Of a DNA stretch of 64,000 bases, positions 27,983 through 36,808 are shown in pieces; within the stretch, counting starts at the first letter, position 1, and every line of letters starts with the position of its first letter. The notes under the pieces were generated by a model. The model saw only the letters and a program-made list of their open reading frames with translations, was not told the DNA's origin and did not search any database. This DNA is from Diaphorobacter ruginosibacter (GTDB taxonomy: Bacteria > Pseudomonadota > Gammaproteobacteria > Burkholderiales > Burkholderiaceae_C), in contig NZ_CP060714.1 in NCBI RefSeq assembly GCF_014395975.1, positions 2,790,001-2,854,000 on the forward strand, written 5' to 3'. The translations under genes and the position numbers were made by a program.

Positions 27983-28870
27983 CTAGCTCCGGTGCACCGC
28001 CACCACGCCCGCCAGGATGCACACCATGCCCAGCACCACCTGCCAGGGCATGGCGTTGCCCAGCAGCAGGAAGTCCAGGGCTGCGGTCACCGCGGGCACC
28101 AGATAGAACAGGCTGGTGACATTGACCAGATTGCCGCGCTGGATCAACCGGTGCAGCAGCAGCTGGGCAAGCCCCGATGTGACGATCGCGAGAAACAGCA
28201 CCGGCAGCCAGAAGCGCCAGTCCATCTCCCAACGCAGCGGCTGGACCTGCGCGAACAGCACGCAGACCAGCAAGGTCGCCAGGTACTGCAGCGGCAGCAC
28301 CTGCAGCGGTGATTGCCGCACGCGCTTTTGCAGAAGCGAGCCCGTGGTGATGCATGCCAGCGCACCAAGCGCGAAGGCCATGCCGCCCCCCACGCCCGGA
28401 GCATCGAACCCCGTGCGCGCAAGGCTCTGCCAGACCACCAGCTCCAGCCCCGCCAATGCCAGCAGCAGGCCGCACAGCCGGTAAGCGCCAAAGCGGCGCT
28501 CCACCAGCAGCAGCGTGAGGACGGGCTGCACGCCCAGCACCACGGCCAGCATGCCCGGGGTGATGCCCAGCGACATCGATTCGAAGTAGCACACCGAGTA
28601 GCCGGCGATCATCACCAGCCCTGCCGCTGCGACGGTGCCTCGCGTGCCCGGCTCAGGCAGCCAGCGGCGTGGATGGCCGATGATCGCCAGCAGCAGCACC
28701 AGCGCGATGCCGTAACGCGCGATCAGGATGGCGGATGCCGACCCGTGGTCCAGCGCCCAGCGCGTGACGATGGCCGAGCAGCCCCAGAGGAGCACGAAGG
28801 CGCATGCGGCAGCTGCGCCCGAAAGGGAACCCAGGCGCTGCGACAGCGCACTTGTTGGAAGAAAAGACAT
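27983..28870 (-). CDS. EamA/DMT-family transporter
   Basis: A 295-residue membrane protein with ten hydrophobic segments in two EamA repeats. The first repeat has LLWGCSAIVTRWALDHGSA (about 20-38) and the second starts near residue 148 after RFGAYRLCGL. Drug/metabolite transporters of this size export amino acids, nucleobases or metabolites; the substrate is not evident. It is convergent with the MFS gene, 22 nt apart. The ATG at 28870 is used; the GTG at 28906 adds a short tail with no clear role. Confidence 0.85.
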   Translation of the reverse strand: MSFLPTSALSQRLGSLSGAAAACAFVLLWGCSAIVTRWALDHGSASAILIARYGIALVLLLAIIGHPRRWLPEPGTRGTVAAAGLVMIAGYSVCYFESMSLGITPGMLAVVLGVQPVLTLLLVERRFGAYRLCGLLLALAGLELVVWQSLARTGFDAPGVGGGMAFALGALACITTGSLLQKRVRQSPLQVLPLQYLATLLVCVLFAQVQPLRWEMDWRFWLPVLFLAIVTSGLAQLLLHRLIQRGNLVNVTSLFYLVPAVTAALDFLLLGNAMPWQVVLGMVCILAGVVAVHRS

Positions 28871-29243
28871 GACAAATTCACCTGCGATCAAGAGGAAGCA
28901 GGTCACGCCGTCGCCGCACCAGCCAAGCGCACAGGGGAGCGCAGACGGACGGCGATCAGGAAATGAGGAAGCGTGACCGGAAGATCAACCGACGCACTAC
29001 ACGCGATACGCGTTGCGGGCGCGGGAGGACCGGGAGGGGCCAGACCCGAAGCCGGGCGGCGGACAGGCCGCCATCGCGCGCGGTGGCGGCGCGAGGGTCA
29101 TCGCAGGTGGGGGAGCATTCAGGAAATGGTCGAAGCAGCGCGCGTTCACGCCACCGGGGTTGCCGGATGCGTGGCAGTCGAGTCGAGTTGCTGCACGGTG
29201 CTGAGCCATGGGCACAGTATAGACCGGCCCTGCCCCGAAACGA
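28871..29243. other. Gene-free gap before the iron transporter
   Basis: These 373 bases lie upstream of the EamA gene and downstream of the ABC ATPase gene. I see no credible ORF, RNA gene or strong terminator; there is one GC-rich hairpin around 29054-29075 (GGGCGGCGGACAGGCCGCC). Confidence 0.5.
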
Positions 29244-29927
29244 TCAGTGCGAACCCGCGTCCTGGGTTGCATGGGCAAGCGGCCGCATGACCAGCATGGA
29301 GTCGGCCATGGTGCGCGCCTCGCTCTCGTTGTGCGTCACCAGCACAGCCGTCTGCCCGGTCTGCTTGAGAATGTCGCGCACTTCCACGGTGAGACGTTCG
29401 CGCGTGGCAGCGTCGAGATTGGAGAACGGCTCGTCGAGCAACAGCAACGCGGGCGACGGAGCGAGCGCACGCGCGAGTGCCACGCGCTGCTGCTGGCCGC
29501 CCGACAGCTCGTGCGGATACTTGCGCCCCGCGTCCTGCAAGCCCACCAGCCTGAGCAGTTCATCGCAACGCGCGTTCTGCTCCGCGTGGGGCCTGCGGCG
29601 AAGGCCGAACACCACGTTCTGAGCGACGCTCAGGTGCGGGAACAGGCCGTACTCCTGGAACATCATGCCGACATGACGCTTCTCCGGCGGCAGGTGAACC
29701 GATGTGGATGACAGCACCGCGTCGCCCAGGCGGATCTCTCCACCCTGCACCGGCTCGAAACCCGCGATCGCGCGCAGCACCGAGGTCTTGCCGCAACCCG
29801 AGGGCCCGAGCAGGCTGGCAATGCTGCCCGACTGCACTTCCAGGCGGAAATCGCGCACGACGAAATGCGCACCGCGCAGTGTGTCGTAGGCAAGGCTGAG
29901 CTGATCGATTCGCAGTGCGGCTGTCAT
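29244..29927 (-). CDS. Iron ABC transporter ATP-binding protein (FbpC-like, short)
   Basis: The ATPase of the ferric iron importer, 227 residues. Walker A is GPSGCGKTS, the Q-loop is MMFQEYGLFPHL, the signature is LSGGQQQR and Walker B is LLLLDEPFSNLD, with the H-loop in VTHNESEA. FbpC-type ATPases usually carry a C-terminal regulatory (TOBE-like) domain of 100 residues or more; that domain is missing here, so this is a minimal NBD. Its ATG overlaps the permease stop as ATGA, so they are translationally coupled. Confidence 0.9.
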   Translation of the reverse strand: MTAALRIDQLSLAYDTLRGAHFVVRDFRLEVQSGSIASLLGPSGCGKTSVLRAIAGFEPVQGGEIRLGDAVLSSTSVHLPPEKRHVGMMFQEYGLFPHLSVAQNVVFGLRRRPHAEQNARCDELLRLVGLQDAGRKYPHELSGGQQQRVALARALAPSPALLLLDEPFSNLDAATRERLTVEVRDILKQTGQTAVLVTHNESEARTMADSMLVMRPLAHATQDAGSH

Positions 29928-31669
29928 GATGGATTGTCCGGAATGTGCGCGAAGGCGTCCGAGTCGCCTGCCGCACCCGCCACACCGGATTGCGTTCGCG
30001 CCAGGAGCACCACCGGCAGCAGCCCCGCGATCACGATGAGCAGCGCGGCGACGGCGCCTTCTTCATAGGTTCCGCGCGCCGCCTCGCCGTACAGCCAGGT
30101 GGCAAGCGTGTCGAAATTGGCCGGGCGCAGCAATAGCGTGGCAGGCAGTTCCTTCATCGCATCGACGAAGACGAGCAGCGCGCTGGTCGCGATCGCCGGG
30201 CGCAGCAGCGGAAGATGCACGCGGGCCAGTGTGTAGAGCGGCGTTTCGCCAAGCAGGCGCGATGCCTGCTCGAGCGTCGAAGGAATGCGCTGGAGTCCCG
30301 ATTCGATGCCGCCCACCGGGATCACCAGGAAACGGATCGTGCAGGCCACCACCAGCACCACACCCAGGCTCATCAGAGGCAGCCCCGGCAGATGCAGCAT
30401 GCGCGCCACGCCGGCATCCACCGCCAGCGCGGGTGTCAGCAGGCCGATCGCCAGCACCGTTCCCGGCACCGCGTAGCCCAGCGTGGCGACCCGCGCCTGC
30501 CACCGCGAGGGATGGCGCGTGCTCACGCCACTGCGCGTGGCCCAGGCAACGATCAGCCCCGCCAGGACGGTGAGCACGGTCACGCCCATGGCCAGCGTCA
30601 GCGTATTGGCAAGGCTGGTCCAGAGCCCCGACGAAATGCCCTGCCCGAGGCGCAGCCGCTTGGCGGTCTCCCATGCCAGATAAGCCGCCGGCGCAACGAA
30701 GCCGATGAGCACAGGCAGCGCCGTGAACAGCGTCGCGCCCCAGGCCGCCGCGCCGCGCAGACGCTCCGGCTGGATCGGACGCATGCGCTGCGCCGAGCCG
30801 TAGCGTTGGTGGCGGCGGCCGCGCCGCTCGAGCCACACCAGCGCCACCACGGCCAGCAGCATCGAACAGGCGATCTGCGCCGCGCCGGCCAGATCGGTAC
30901 GCGTGATCCAGGTCGTGTAGACCGACACCGTCAGGGTGTTCACGCCCAGGAATTCCGAGGCACCGATGTCGTTCAGCGTCTCCAGCAAGGCAAGGCTCAG
31001 GCCCACGGCCAGTGCGGGCCGCGCCATCGGCAGCGCCACCCGGCGGAACGCGCCGAAGCGGCTCTCCCCGAGCATGCGCGCCGCCTCCATCAGGTGGGCG
31101 GGCTGGGTGACGAACATGGCGCGTGCGGTCATGTAGACATACGGGTACAGCACGAAACCCAGCACGAAGATCGCGCCGCCCATGGAGCGCAGGTCCGGCA
31201 GGCGCCATTCGCGCGGACTGCTGTACCCCAGCATCCAGCGCAGTGCACCCTGCACCGGCCCGATGGGATGCAGCAGATCGAGATAGGCAAAGGCCACGAT
31301 GTAGGCCGGCATCGCCAGTGGCAGCAGCAAGGCCCATTGCAGCACCTTGCGTCCTGGAAACTCATGGGCGCTGACGAGCCAGGCGCATCCCGTACCCACC
31401 ACCAGCGTCAGCACGCCCACGCCTGCCAGCAGCATCGCCGTGTTGAGCGTGGCATCGGGCAGCACATGCTGCATCAGATGCTGCCAGTGCGCGTAGTCCG
31501 CGCCGAGGGCCAGCCAGATCAGCGACGCAATGGGCGCCAGCACGCCCAGCGCCACAAGCACGGAAACAGCCTGCCACATGCGCCCGACGGGGCGCAGCGG
31601 CGAGGCTGTCCGGAAGAAAGACCAGCGCTGGAAAAAGGGCGCTGTGAGACGATCAGCGGTCGAAGCCAA
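29924..31669 (-). CDS. Iron ABC transporter permease (FbpB-like, two-domain)
   Basis: A fused permease of 581 residues with two BPD-type halves, each of about six transmembrane helices. EAA-type loops occur in EAARMLGESRFGAFRRVALP (about residue 200) and LEQASRLLGETPLYTLARVH (about 470). The two-half layout is that of FbpB/AfuB/SfuB. It overlaps the binding-protein gene by 17 nt and the ATPase by 4 nt. The order is fbpA, fbpB, fbpC, all on the minus strand. Confidence 0.92.
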   Translation of the reverse strand: MASTADRLTAPFFQRWSFFRTASPLRPVGRMWQAVSVLVALGVLAPIASLIWLALGADYAHWQHLMQHVLPDATLNTAMLLAGVGVLTLVVGTGCAWLVSAHEFPGRKVLQWALLLPLAMPAYIVAFAYLDLLHPIGPVQGALRWMLGYSSPREWRLPDLRSMGGAIFVLGFVLYPYVYMTARAMFVTQPAHLMEAARMLGESRFGAFRRVALPMARPALAVGLSLALLETLNDIGASEFLGVNTLTVSVYTTWITRTDLAGAAQIACSMLLAVVALVWLERRGRRHQRYGSAQRMRPIQPERLRGAAAWGATLFTALPVLIGFVAPAAYLAWETAKRLRLGQGISSGLWTSLANTLTLAMGVTVLTVLAGLIVAWATRSGVSTRHPSRWQARVATLGYAVPGTVLAIGLLTPALAVDAGVARMLHLPGLPLMSLGVVLVVACTIRFLVIPVGGIESGLQRIPSTLEQASRLLGETPLYTLARVHLPLLRPAIATSALLVFVDAMKELPATLLLRPANFDTLATWLYGEAARGTYEEGAVAALLIVIAGLLPVVLLARTQSGVAGAAGDSDAFAHIPDNPS

Positions 31670-32687
31670 CTTTGTCGACCAGCGCGCTGGCCTGCTTGCG
31701 GTACTTGGCGATCTCGGTCAGCGGCAGCGCATCGATCTTCAGCTCGCCGATGCTCTGCGCCACCACCGGATCGAGGGCCACGCCCTTGCGCACCGGATGC
31801 TCGTAGTTGGCCTGGGCGTACATGTTCTGTGCGGGCTCGGACACCAGGAACTCCAGCAGCTTCACCGCGTTCTCGCGGTGCGGTGCATGCTTGGCCACGG
31901 AGGCGCCCGAGATGTTCACGTGCGTGCCGCCGCTCTTGTCGTTGGCGAAGGTGGGCTTGATGACCTTGATGGCGTCGCCCCACTTGCGGGCGTCGGTGCC
32001 TTCCTTCGCAGCCTTCATGTGGCCCACGTAGTAAGTGTTGGCCAGGCCGACGTCGCAGATGCCGCCCAGGATGTCGCGCGCCACGTCGCGGTCGCCGCCG
32101 GTCGCCTTGCGCGCCAGGTTGTTCTTCACGCCCCGCAGCCACTGCTCCGTCTTCGCCTCGCCGTCGTGCGCGATCATCGCCGCGATCAGCGCGGTGTTGT
32201 AGGGATGCTGGCCGGCGCGAATGCAGACCTTGCCCTTCCACTTGGGATCGGCCAGGTCCTCGTAGCGGAAGCTCTTGAGCGGCAGGTTCTTTTCCGCGTA
32301 CAGCACGCGGGCACGCATCGACAGCGTGTACCACTGGCCGTCGGCACCGCGCAGGTTCGCAGGAATCGCGGAGTCGAGCGCCGCGGACTTCACCGGCTGC
32401 GTCACGCCACCTTCCACCAGGTCGAGCAGATTGCCGGCATCCACCGTCATCAGCACGTCGGCGGGCGAACGATCACCTTCCGCCTTCACGCGCTCGAGCA
32501 GGCCATCCTTCACGAAGACCGTATTCACCTTCACCTGGGTCTGCGCCGTGAACGCGGACAGCAGCGGCTGGATGAGCGCAGGTTCACGCGTCGTGTAGAG
32601 CGTGACCTCCTCGGCCGCATGGGCGGAAACGGCAGCCGTGGCAGCCAGTGCGGCGAGTGTCATTGCGAAAGAAATGCGATGCTTCAT
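31653..32687 (-). CDS. Ferric iron ABC transporter substrate-binding protein (FbpA-like)
   Basis: A periplasmic binding protein of 344 residues. The start at 32687 gives a clean signal peptide (Lys-His-Arg, hydrophobic core, cut after AHA near residue 24). The family ligand pair of adjacent tyrosines is present in ANTYYVG (about 218-224), and early EVTLYTTREPAL fits FbpA/FutA. It binds Fe3+ and delivers it to the FbpB/FbpC pair downstream. A good Fur box lies 74-95 nt upstream, so it should be repressed in iron-rich conditions. Confidence 0.92.
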   Translation of the reverse strand: MKHRISFAMTLAALAATAAVSAHAAEEVTLYTTREPALIQPLLSAFTAQTQVKVNTVFVKDGLLERVKAEGDRSPADVLMTVDAGNLLDLVEGGVTQPVKSAALDSAIPANLRGADGQWYTLSMRARVLYAEKNLPLKSFRYEDLADPKWKGKVCIRAGQHPYNTALIAAMIAHDGEAKTEQWLRGVKNNLARKATGGDRDVARDILGGICDVGLANTYYVGHMKAAKEGTDARKWGDAIKVIKPTFANDKSGGTHVNISGASVAKHAPHRENAVKLLEFLVSEPAQNMYAQANYEHPVRKGVALDPVVAQSIGELKIDALPLTEIAKYRKQASALVDKVGFDR

Positions 32688-32760
32688 GTCGATATTCCAT
32701 GGATCATTGAATGCTTTGCGCGACAGCACCCATGCGGGCCGGTCACGTCGGAGTGCCGCA

Positions 32761-32782
32761 AATGGTAATGGTTCTCAACATT
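32761..32782 (-). promoter_or_regulatory. Fur box upstream of the iron ABC operon
   Basis: AATGGTAATGGTTCTCAACATT reads, in parts, AATGGTAATGG then TTCTCAACATT, close to the Fur consensus of repeated GATAAT-type hexamers (AATGRTAAT-N-RTTCTCATT). It is 74-95 nt before the fbpA-like start, the expected place for iron repression. Confidence 0.8.
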
Positions 32783-32855
32783 CTTTCCTCGCTTATCCCC
32801 TTGGCGCTCAGGTGATACCCGTGCAAGCCTTGATCCACGTCACGTTTGGTGTCCG

Positions 32856-34691
32856 TCAGAACGCGTCCAGCGGCATTTGGGCGCAAACCATGTTGCGCTC
32901 CTTCACCACCTGCAGCCAGGCACCGATCCTCGGCAGCTCATACTGGAAGAAATAGTCCGTCGCGCCCATGCGGCCGACGCTCTGCGGGTCGGACAGTGTT
33001 GCATCGCGGGAGAGCACGCTGCAGGCGACATCCAGCCACATCCAGGCAAGAACGGTATGGCCGAAGGCCTGCATGTAGGGCACGGCGTTGGCCAGCGCTT
33101 CCTCGGGCTGCTCGTTCGCCCAGGCCGCCTTGGTCGTGGCCCCCACGTCGGCCAGCGCACGCGCCAGCTGGTTGGCGTGCCCCGCGAGCCGCGCGTGCGC
33201 CATCGCCTTCTGGATCGTGGCATTCACGGTCTCGGCCAGCAGCATGAGCCCTGCCCCGCCCTGCATGCGCACCTTCCGGCCAAGCAGGTCGGCGGCCTGG
33301 ATGCCGTGCGTGCCCTCATGGATCATGTTCAGGCGGTTGTCCCGCCAGTACTGCTCCACCGGGAAGTCACGCGTATAGCCATAGCCTCCATGCACCTGGA
33401 TCGCGAGCGAGTTGGCCTCAAGGCACCATTCGCTGGGCCAGCTCTTGGCAATCGGCGTGAGCACCTCTAGCAGCAGCCGGGCCCGCTCGGCCTGCTCCCC
33501 GGCAGCCGTGCGGCCTTCGTCGACCAGCAGCGCGCAGTACAGGTTGAGCGCGAGAGCGCCCTCGCCATAGGCTTTCTGCGCGAGCAGCATGCGCTTGACG
33601 TCCGCGTGCTCGATGATGGCCACCGGTGCCTGCGCCGCATCCTTGCCTCCCACGCCCACGGGTCGGCCCTGCGTGCGCGTCTTTGCATAGTCAAGGCTCG
33701 CGTAGTAGCCTGCCAGGCCCAGCATCGTGGCCGCCATGCCGATCGCGATGCGCGCCTCGTTCATCATGTGGAACATGTTCTTGAGGCCTTCACCGGGCTG
33801 CCCGACCAGGTAGCCGATCGCGCCCGGCCCGCCGCGCACGGGATACCGGCCCTCGCCGAAGTTCAGCAGCGTATTGGTCGTGCCGCGCCAGCCCAGCTTG
33901 TGGTTCAGGCCCGCCAGCGCCACGTCGTTGCGCTCGCCCGTGAGTTCGCCCTGCTCGTTCACGAGCTGTTTGGGAACGATGAACAGCGAGATGCCCTTAA
34001 CGCCCGGAACCAGCTTCCCGTCGGCCCCTGGGATCTTCGCCAGCACCAGGTGCACGATGTTTTCCGTGAGCTCGTGTTCGCCCGCGCTGATCCACATCTT
34101 GTTGCCGCGCAGGCGATAGCGCGGGCCCAGCACATCGCCCTCGAAATCAACGCCATCGGGCTCGGCGCGCGTGGCGATGTCGCTCAGGGACGAGCCCGCC
34201 TGCGGCTCGGACAGGGCCATCGTGCCCGCCCAGCGTCCGTTGAATTCATTGGCAGCGAACACGCGTTGCTGCACTGGCGAGCCGGCGACCAGGATCGCAT
34301 TGGCGTTCGCCGAGGTCAGCATGCTGGTGTTGATGCTGACGGAAGCACAGGCAAAGAAACCGTTGGCCGCGGCCTCCACCACATAGGGCAGTTGCATGCC
34401 GCCCAGTTCATAGTCCTGCGCCGCGCTCAACATGCCGCTGTCTGCATAGGCCTGGCGCGCATCGTAGGTGCACCGCGGCAGGATCACGCGCTCGCCGTCG
34501 AAATGCGGTTCCTCCACATCGACGGTGCGATTGAACGGTGCGAATTTCTCGCGTGCAATGCGCTCGCAGGTGTCGAACACGGCATCGAAGGTTTCCCGCG
34601 AGTGATCGGCGAACCGCTCGCGCTGCGCGAGCCGGGAAACGTCAAGCCAGTCGTGAAGAAGAAAGTCCGCAGTGCTGCGCAGGTTGCTCAT
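32856..34691 (-). CDS. Acyl-CoA dehydrogenase with C-terminal extension (DmdC/FadE-like)
   Basis: A large acyl-CoA dehydrogenase of 611 residues. The N-terminal cap, FAD motif ALSEPQAGSSLSDIATRA (about 170-187), KMWISAGEHEL, and the HGGYGYTRDFPVEQYWRDNR catalytic-region block are present. A further ~120-residue helical domain ends the protein, as in the group annotated with an acyl-CoA dehydrogenase C-terminal domain. The substrate is likely a medium or long acyl-CoA or a thioether acyl-CoA; the sequence does not decide. The ATG at 34691 is preferred over a TTG at 34718. It is a single gene between the Fur-controlled operon and a LysR gene. Confidence 0.9.
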   Translation of the reverse strand: MSNLRSTADFLLHDWLDVSRLAQRERFADHSRETFDAVFDTCERIAREKFAPFNRTVDVEEPHFDGERVILPRCTYDARQAYADSGMLSAAQDYELGGMQLPYVVEAAANGFFACASVSINTSMLTSANANAILVAGSPVQQRVFAANEFNGRWAGTMALSEPQAGSSLSDIATRAEPDGVDFEGDVLGPRYRLRGNKMWISAGEHELTENIVHLVLAKIPGADGKLVPGVKGISLFIVPKQLVNEQGELTGERNDVALAGLNHKLGWRGTTNTLLNFGEGRYPVRGGPGAIGYLVGQPGEGLKNMFHMMNEARIAIGMAATMLGLAGYYASLDYAKTRTQGRPVGVGGKDAAQAPVAIIEHADVKRMLLAQKAYGEGALALNLYCALLVDEGRTAAGEQAERARLLLEVLTPIAKSWPSEWCLEANSLAIQVHGGYGYTRDFPVEQYWRDNRLNMIHEGTHGIQAADLLGRKVRMQGGAGLMLLAETVNATIQKAMAHARLAGHANQLARALADVGATTKAAWANEQPEEALANAVPYMQAFGHTVLAWMWLDVACSVLSRDATLSDPQSVGRMGATDYFFQYELPRIGAWLQVVKERNMVCAQMPLDAF

Positions 34692-34780
34692 GGCGATTTC
34701 GTGAAGAAGGGAGGACAAAAGTGCTCACGAAGAATACCGAGTTGTCGCCGCGCGTGCGAGCCTCCATGGTCGCCTTGGCG

Positions 34781-35716
34781 TCACGGGCTGGCTCGTGAAT
34801 GCGGCGCGGAACGCAGGGCATCCAGCACCATGTCCATGGCCTGGCTCGGCTCACGCGTATCCCACACCATGCCCACCGGGCCGACGTTGGAACTCAGCTG
34901 CGGCGACAGCCTCGCGAGCAAGCGCTGCTGCTGGTTGCGGCGCGCTGCCGCCCCCGACTGCACGCCGATGCAGTCGGTCAGCCGCAGGACCTCCTCGGTC
35001 ACCGTCGTCGAGGCGGATTCCAGCCACACGCGTGGCAGCGTCATGCCGTTGTCGAGAAAGCTCGCATCGATCGCACGGCGCAGCGCCGTATCGGGAGGCG
35101 GCAGCACCCACGGGTAATCGTGCAGGTCGCACCACGTCACGCTGCGCCTGCGTGCCAGCGGATGCCCAGGCCGCACCACGATGGCATGGACGTCGTCGAA
35201 CAGCGTCTCCTGCCGCAGGCCGGACCGGTACGCACGCTCGTCGAGCCTGCCGACGATGATGTCCAGCTCATTGCGCTCGAATCGTTGCCAGAGCCCGGCG
35301 GCAATGTCCTCGACGACACGCAGTTGCGGATAGCCGGGCCGCGACTGCAACTGCACGATGGCCCGGGGAACAAGCTCGACTGCCGCCACCAGCATCACCC
35401 CCAGGCGCACGGTGCCCACGGCTCCCGCGGCCACGGCGAGCAGCTCGCTCTCGAGTTCGTGCGAGTCGGCCAGCATGCGCCGTGCGTGCCGCAGTACCGG
35501 GGGAAGAAAGGCGGTGGGACGAATCTGCCGCCCGCGTGTGAACAGCTGAACACCCAGCGCCGACTCGATTTCCGCAAGCCACTGCGACACCGCGGGCTGC
35601 GTGCTCCGCAACGCTTCCGCGGCCCCCGTGAGGCTGCCGCAGCGCTCGATCGCGAGCAGCACCTCCAGATGCCGCAGCCTCAGGCGCCACAGGCTCAGTG
35701 CGAATTTCTCATTCAT
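34781..35716 (-). CDS. LysR-type transcriptional regulator
   Basis: A LysR regulator of 311 residues. The winged helix-turn-helix is at about residues 14-72 (GSLTGAAEALRSTQPAVSQW, with FTRGRQIRPT after the wing). The effector-binding domain follows to the end (VRLGVMLVAAVELVP and later). It is divergent from the Bug-family binding protein and the esterase, with a 94-bp gap holding a palindrome, the classic arrangement of a LysR gene controlling its neighbour. The effector is probably the ligand or product of that cluster. Confidence 0.9.
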   Translation of the reverse strand: MNEKFALSLWRLRLRHLEVLLAIERCGSLTGAAEALRSTQPAVSQWLAEIESALGVQLFTRGRQIRPTAFLPPVLRHARRMLADSHELESELLAVAAGAVGTVRLGVMLVAAVELVPRAIVQLQSRPGYPQLRVVEDIAAGLWQRFERNELDIIVGRLDERAYRSGLRQETLFDDVHAIVVRPGHPLARRRSVTWCDLHDYPWVLPPPDTALRRAIDASFLDNGMTLPRVWLESASTTVTEEVLRLTDCIGVQSGAAARRNQQQRLLARLSPQLSSNVGPVGMVWDTREPSQAMDMVLDALRSAPHSRASP

Positions 35717-35723
35717 AGCAAAA

Positions 35724-35765
35724 ATCCATGCTTTCAGAGAGATTTAGCCATAGATCATTATGGAT
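35724..35765. promoter_or_regulatory. Candidate LysR operator in the divergent gap
   Basis: CCATA-N6-TATGG lies at 35748-35763 (T-N11-A-like spacing), and a wider pair ATCCAT (35724-35729) / ATGGAT (35760-35765) brackets it. Its place between the LysR gene and the divergent Bug gene supports an operator role. Confidence 0.5.
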
Positions 35766-35810
35766 AAATGCATCACGATGGCAAGCACTGCAGTCCCTCA
35801 GGAGTGAGTC

Positions 35811-36800
35811 ATGCCGTTTCACCTGGTCAGAGCAATTTTCACCACAGCCGCGGGCGCGATGCTCGCCCTGGTGGCCATGCCCTCCCAAGCACAAGCCACG
35901 TGCACGCCCGACAGGCCGGTGCGCCTCGTCGTTCCCTTCCCGGCCGGCGGCGGCACGGACATCATCGCGCGCCGTCTGGCCGAGCACCTGCGCCAGGACC
36001 TCAAGCAGCCTGTCGTCGTGGACAACCGTGCGGGAGCCAGCGGCAACATCGGAGCGGAAAACGTGGCCCATGCCGCGCCCGACGGATGCACGCTGATGCT
36101 CACGGCAGCGCCGTTCGCCATCGCGCCGGCCGTGTTCAAGGGACTGAGCTTCCATCCCGTGAAGGACTTCACCGCGATTGCCAAGGTGGCTTCCGTTCCC
36201 CTGCTCGTCGTGACGCGCGCCGACTCCCCGCTCAAGAGCATGGCCGACCTGATGGAGGCCGCCCGGCGCAAGCCGGACGCCATCAGCTACGGCACGTTCG
36301 GAACCGGTGCGCCGCCGCATCTGGTGGGCTCGCAGATCCAGCGGCTCGGCAATTTCCACATGACCCACGTTCCGTACAAGGGCGGCCAGGCGGCGCTGCC
36401 CGACCTGCTGTCGGGCCAGCTCGATATCGCCATCATGGATGTGGTGTCGATGACGCCTCTGATTCGCGCCGGCCGGCTGCGCGCACTCGCCATCACCGGG
36501 CCGCAGCGCACCGCGGCCCTGCCCGATGTGCCGACCCTCGCGCAGGCAGGGATCGCCTTCGATACCGTGGGCTGGTATGCCATCTTCGGTCCCGCGAAGA
36601 TGGACCCGGCCACCACGGCGCGCATCAACCAGGCCGCGAACCGTGCGATGAAGCTCCCCGACATGACGAAGGCCGTGCTCGATGGCGGCGCATTGCTCGT
36701 CGATCCACCACCCACGGCCGAGCAGTGGCAGGCGGCCTTCAACGACGAAGTGCGCATCTGGGGCGAAGTCGCCAGAAGCGCCAACATCTCGCTGGATTGA
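35811..36800 (+). CDS. Bug-family (tripartite tricarboxylate) extracytoplasmic solute receptor
   Basis: A 329-residue periplasmic binding protein of the Bug/TctC family. A signal peptide covers about residues 1-27 (cut after SQA). Typical blocks are RLVVPFPAGGGTDIIAR (about 43-59), DNRAGASGNIGAENVA, LSFHPVKDFTAIA and VPYKGGQAALPDLLSGQLD. These receptors bind carboxylates; no TctA/TctB membrane partners are in the window, which is usual for orphan Bug proteins in Burkholderiales. The esterase gene follows 8 nt later and a LysR gene is divergent. Confidence 0.92.
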   Translation: MPFHLVRAIFTTAAGAMLALVAMPSQAQATCTPDRPVRLVVPFPAGGGTDIIARRLAEHLRQDLKQPVVVDNRAGASGNIGAENVAHAAPDGCTLMLTAAPFAIAPAVFKGLSFHPVKDFTAIAKVASVPLLVVTRADSPLKSMADLMEAARRKPDAISYGTFGTGAPPHLVGSQIQRLGNFHMTHVPYKGGQAALPDLLSGQLDIAIMDVVSMTPLIRAGRLRALAITGPQRTAALPDVPTLAQAGIAFDTVGWYAIFGPAKMDPATTARINQAANRAMKLPDMTKAVLDGGALLVDPPPTAEQWQAAFNDEVRIWGEVARSANISLD

Positions 36801-36808
36801 GTCCGCAC

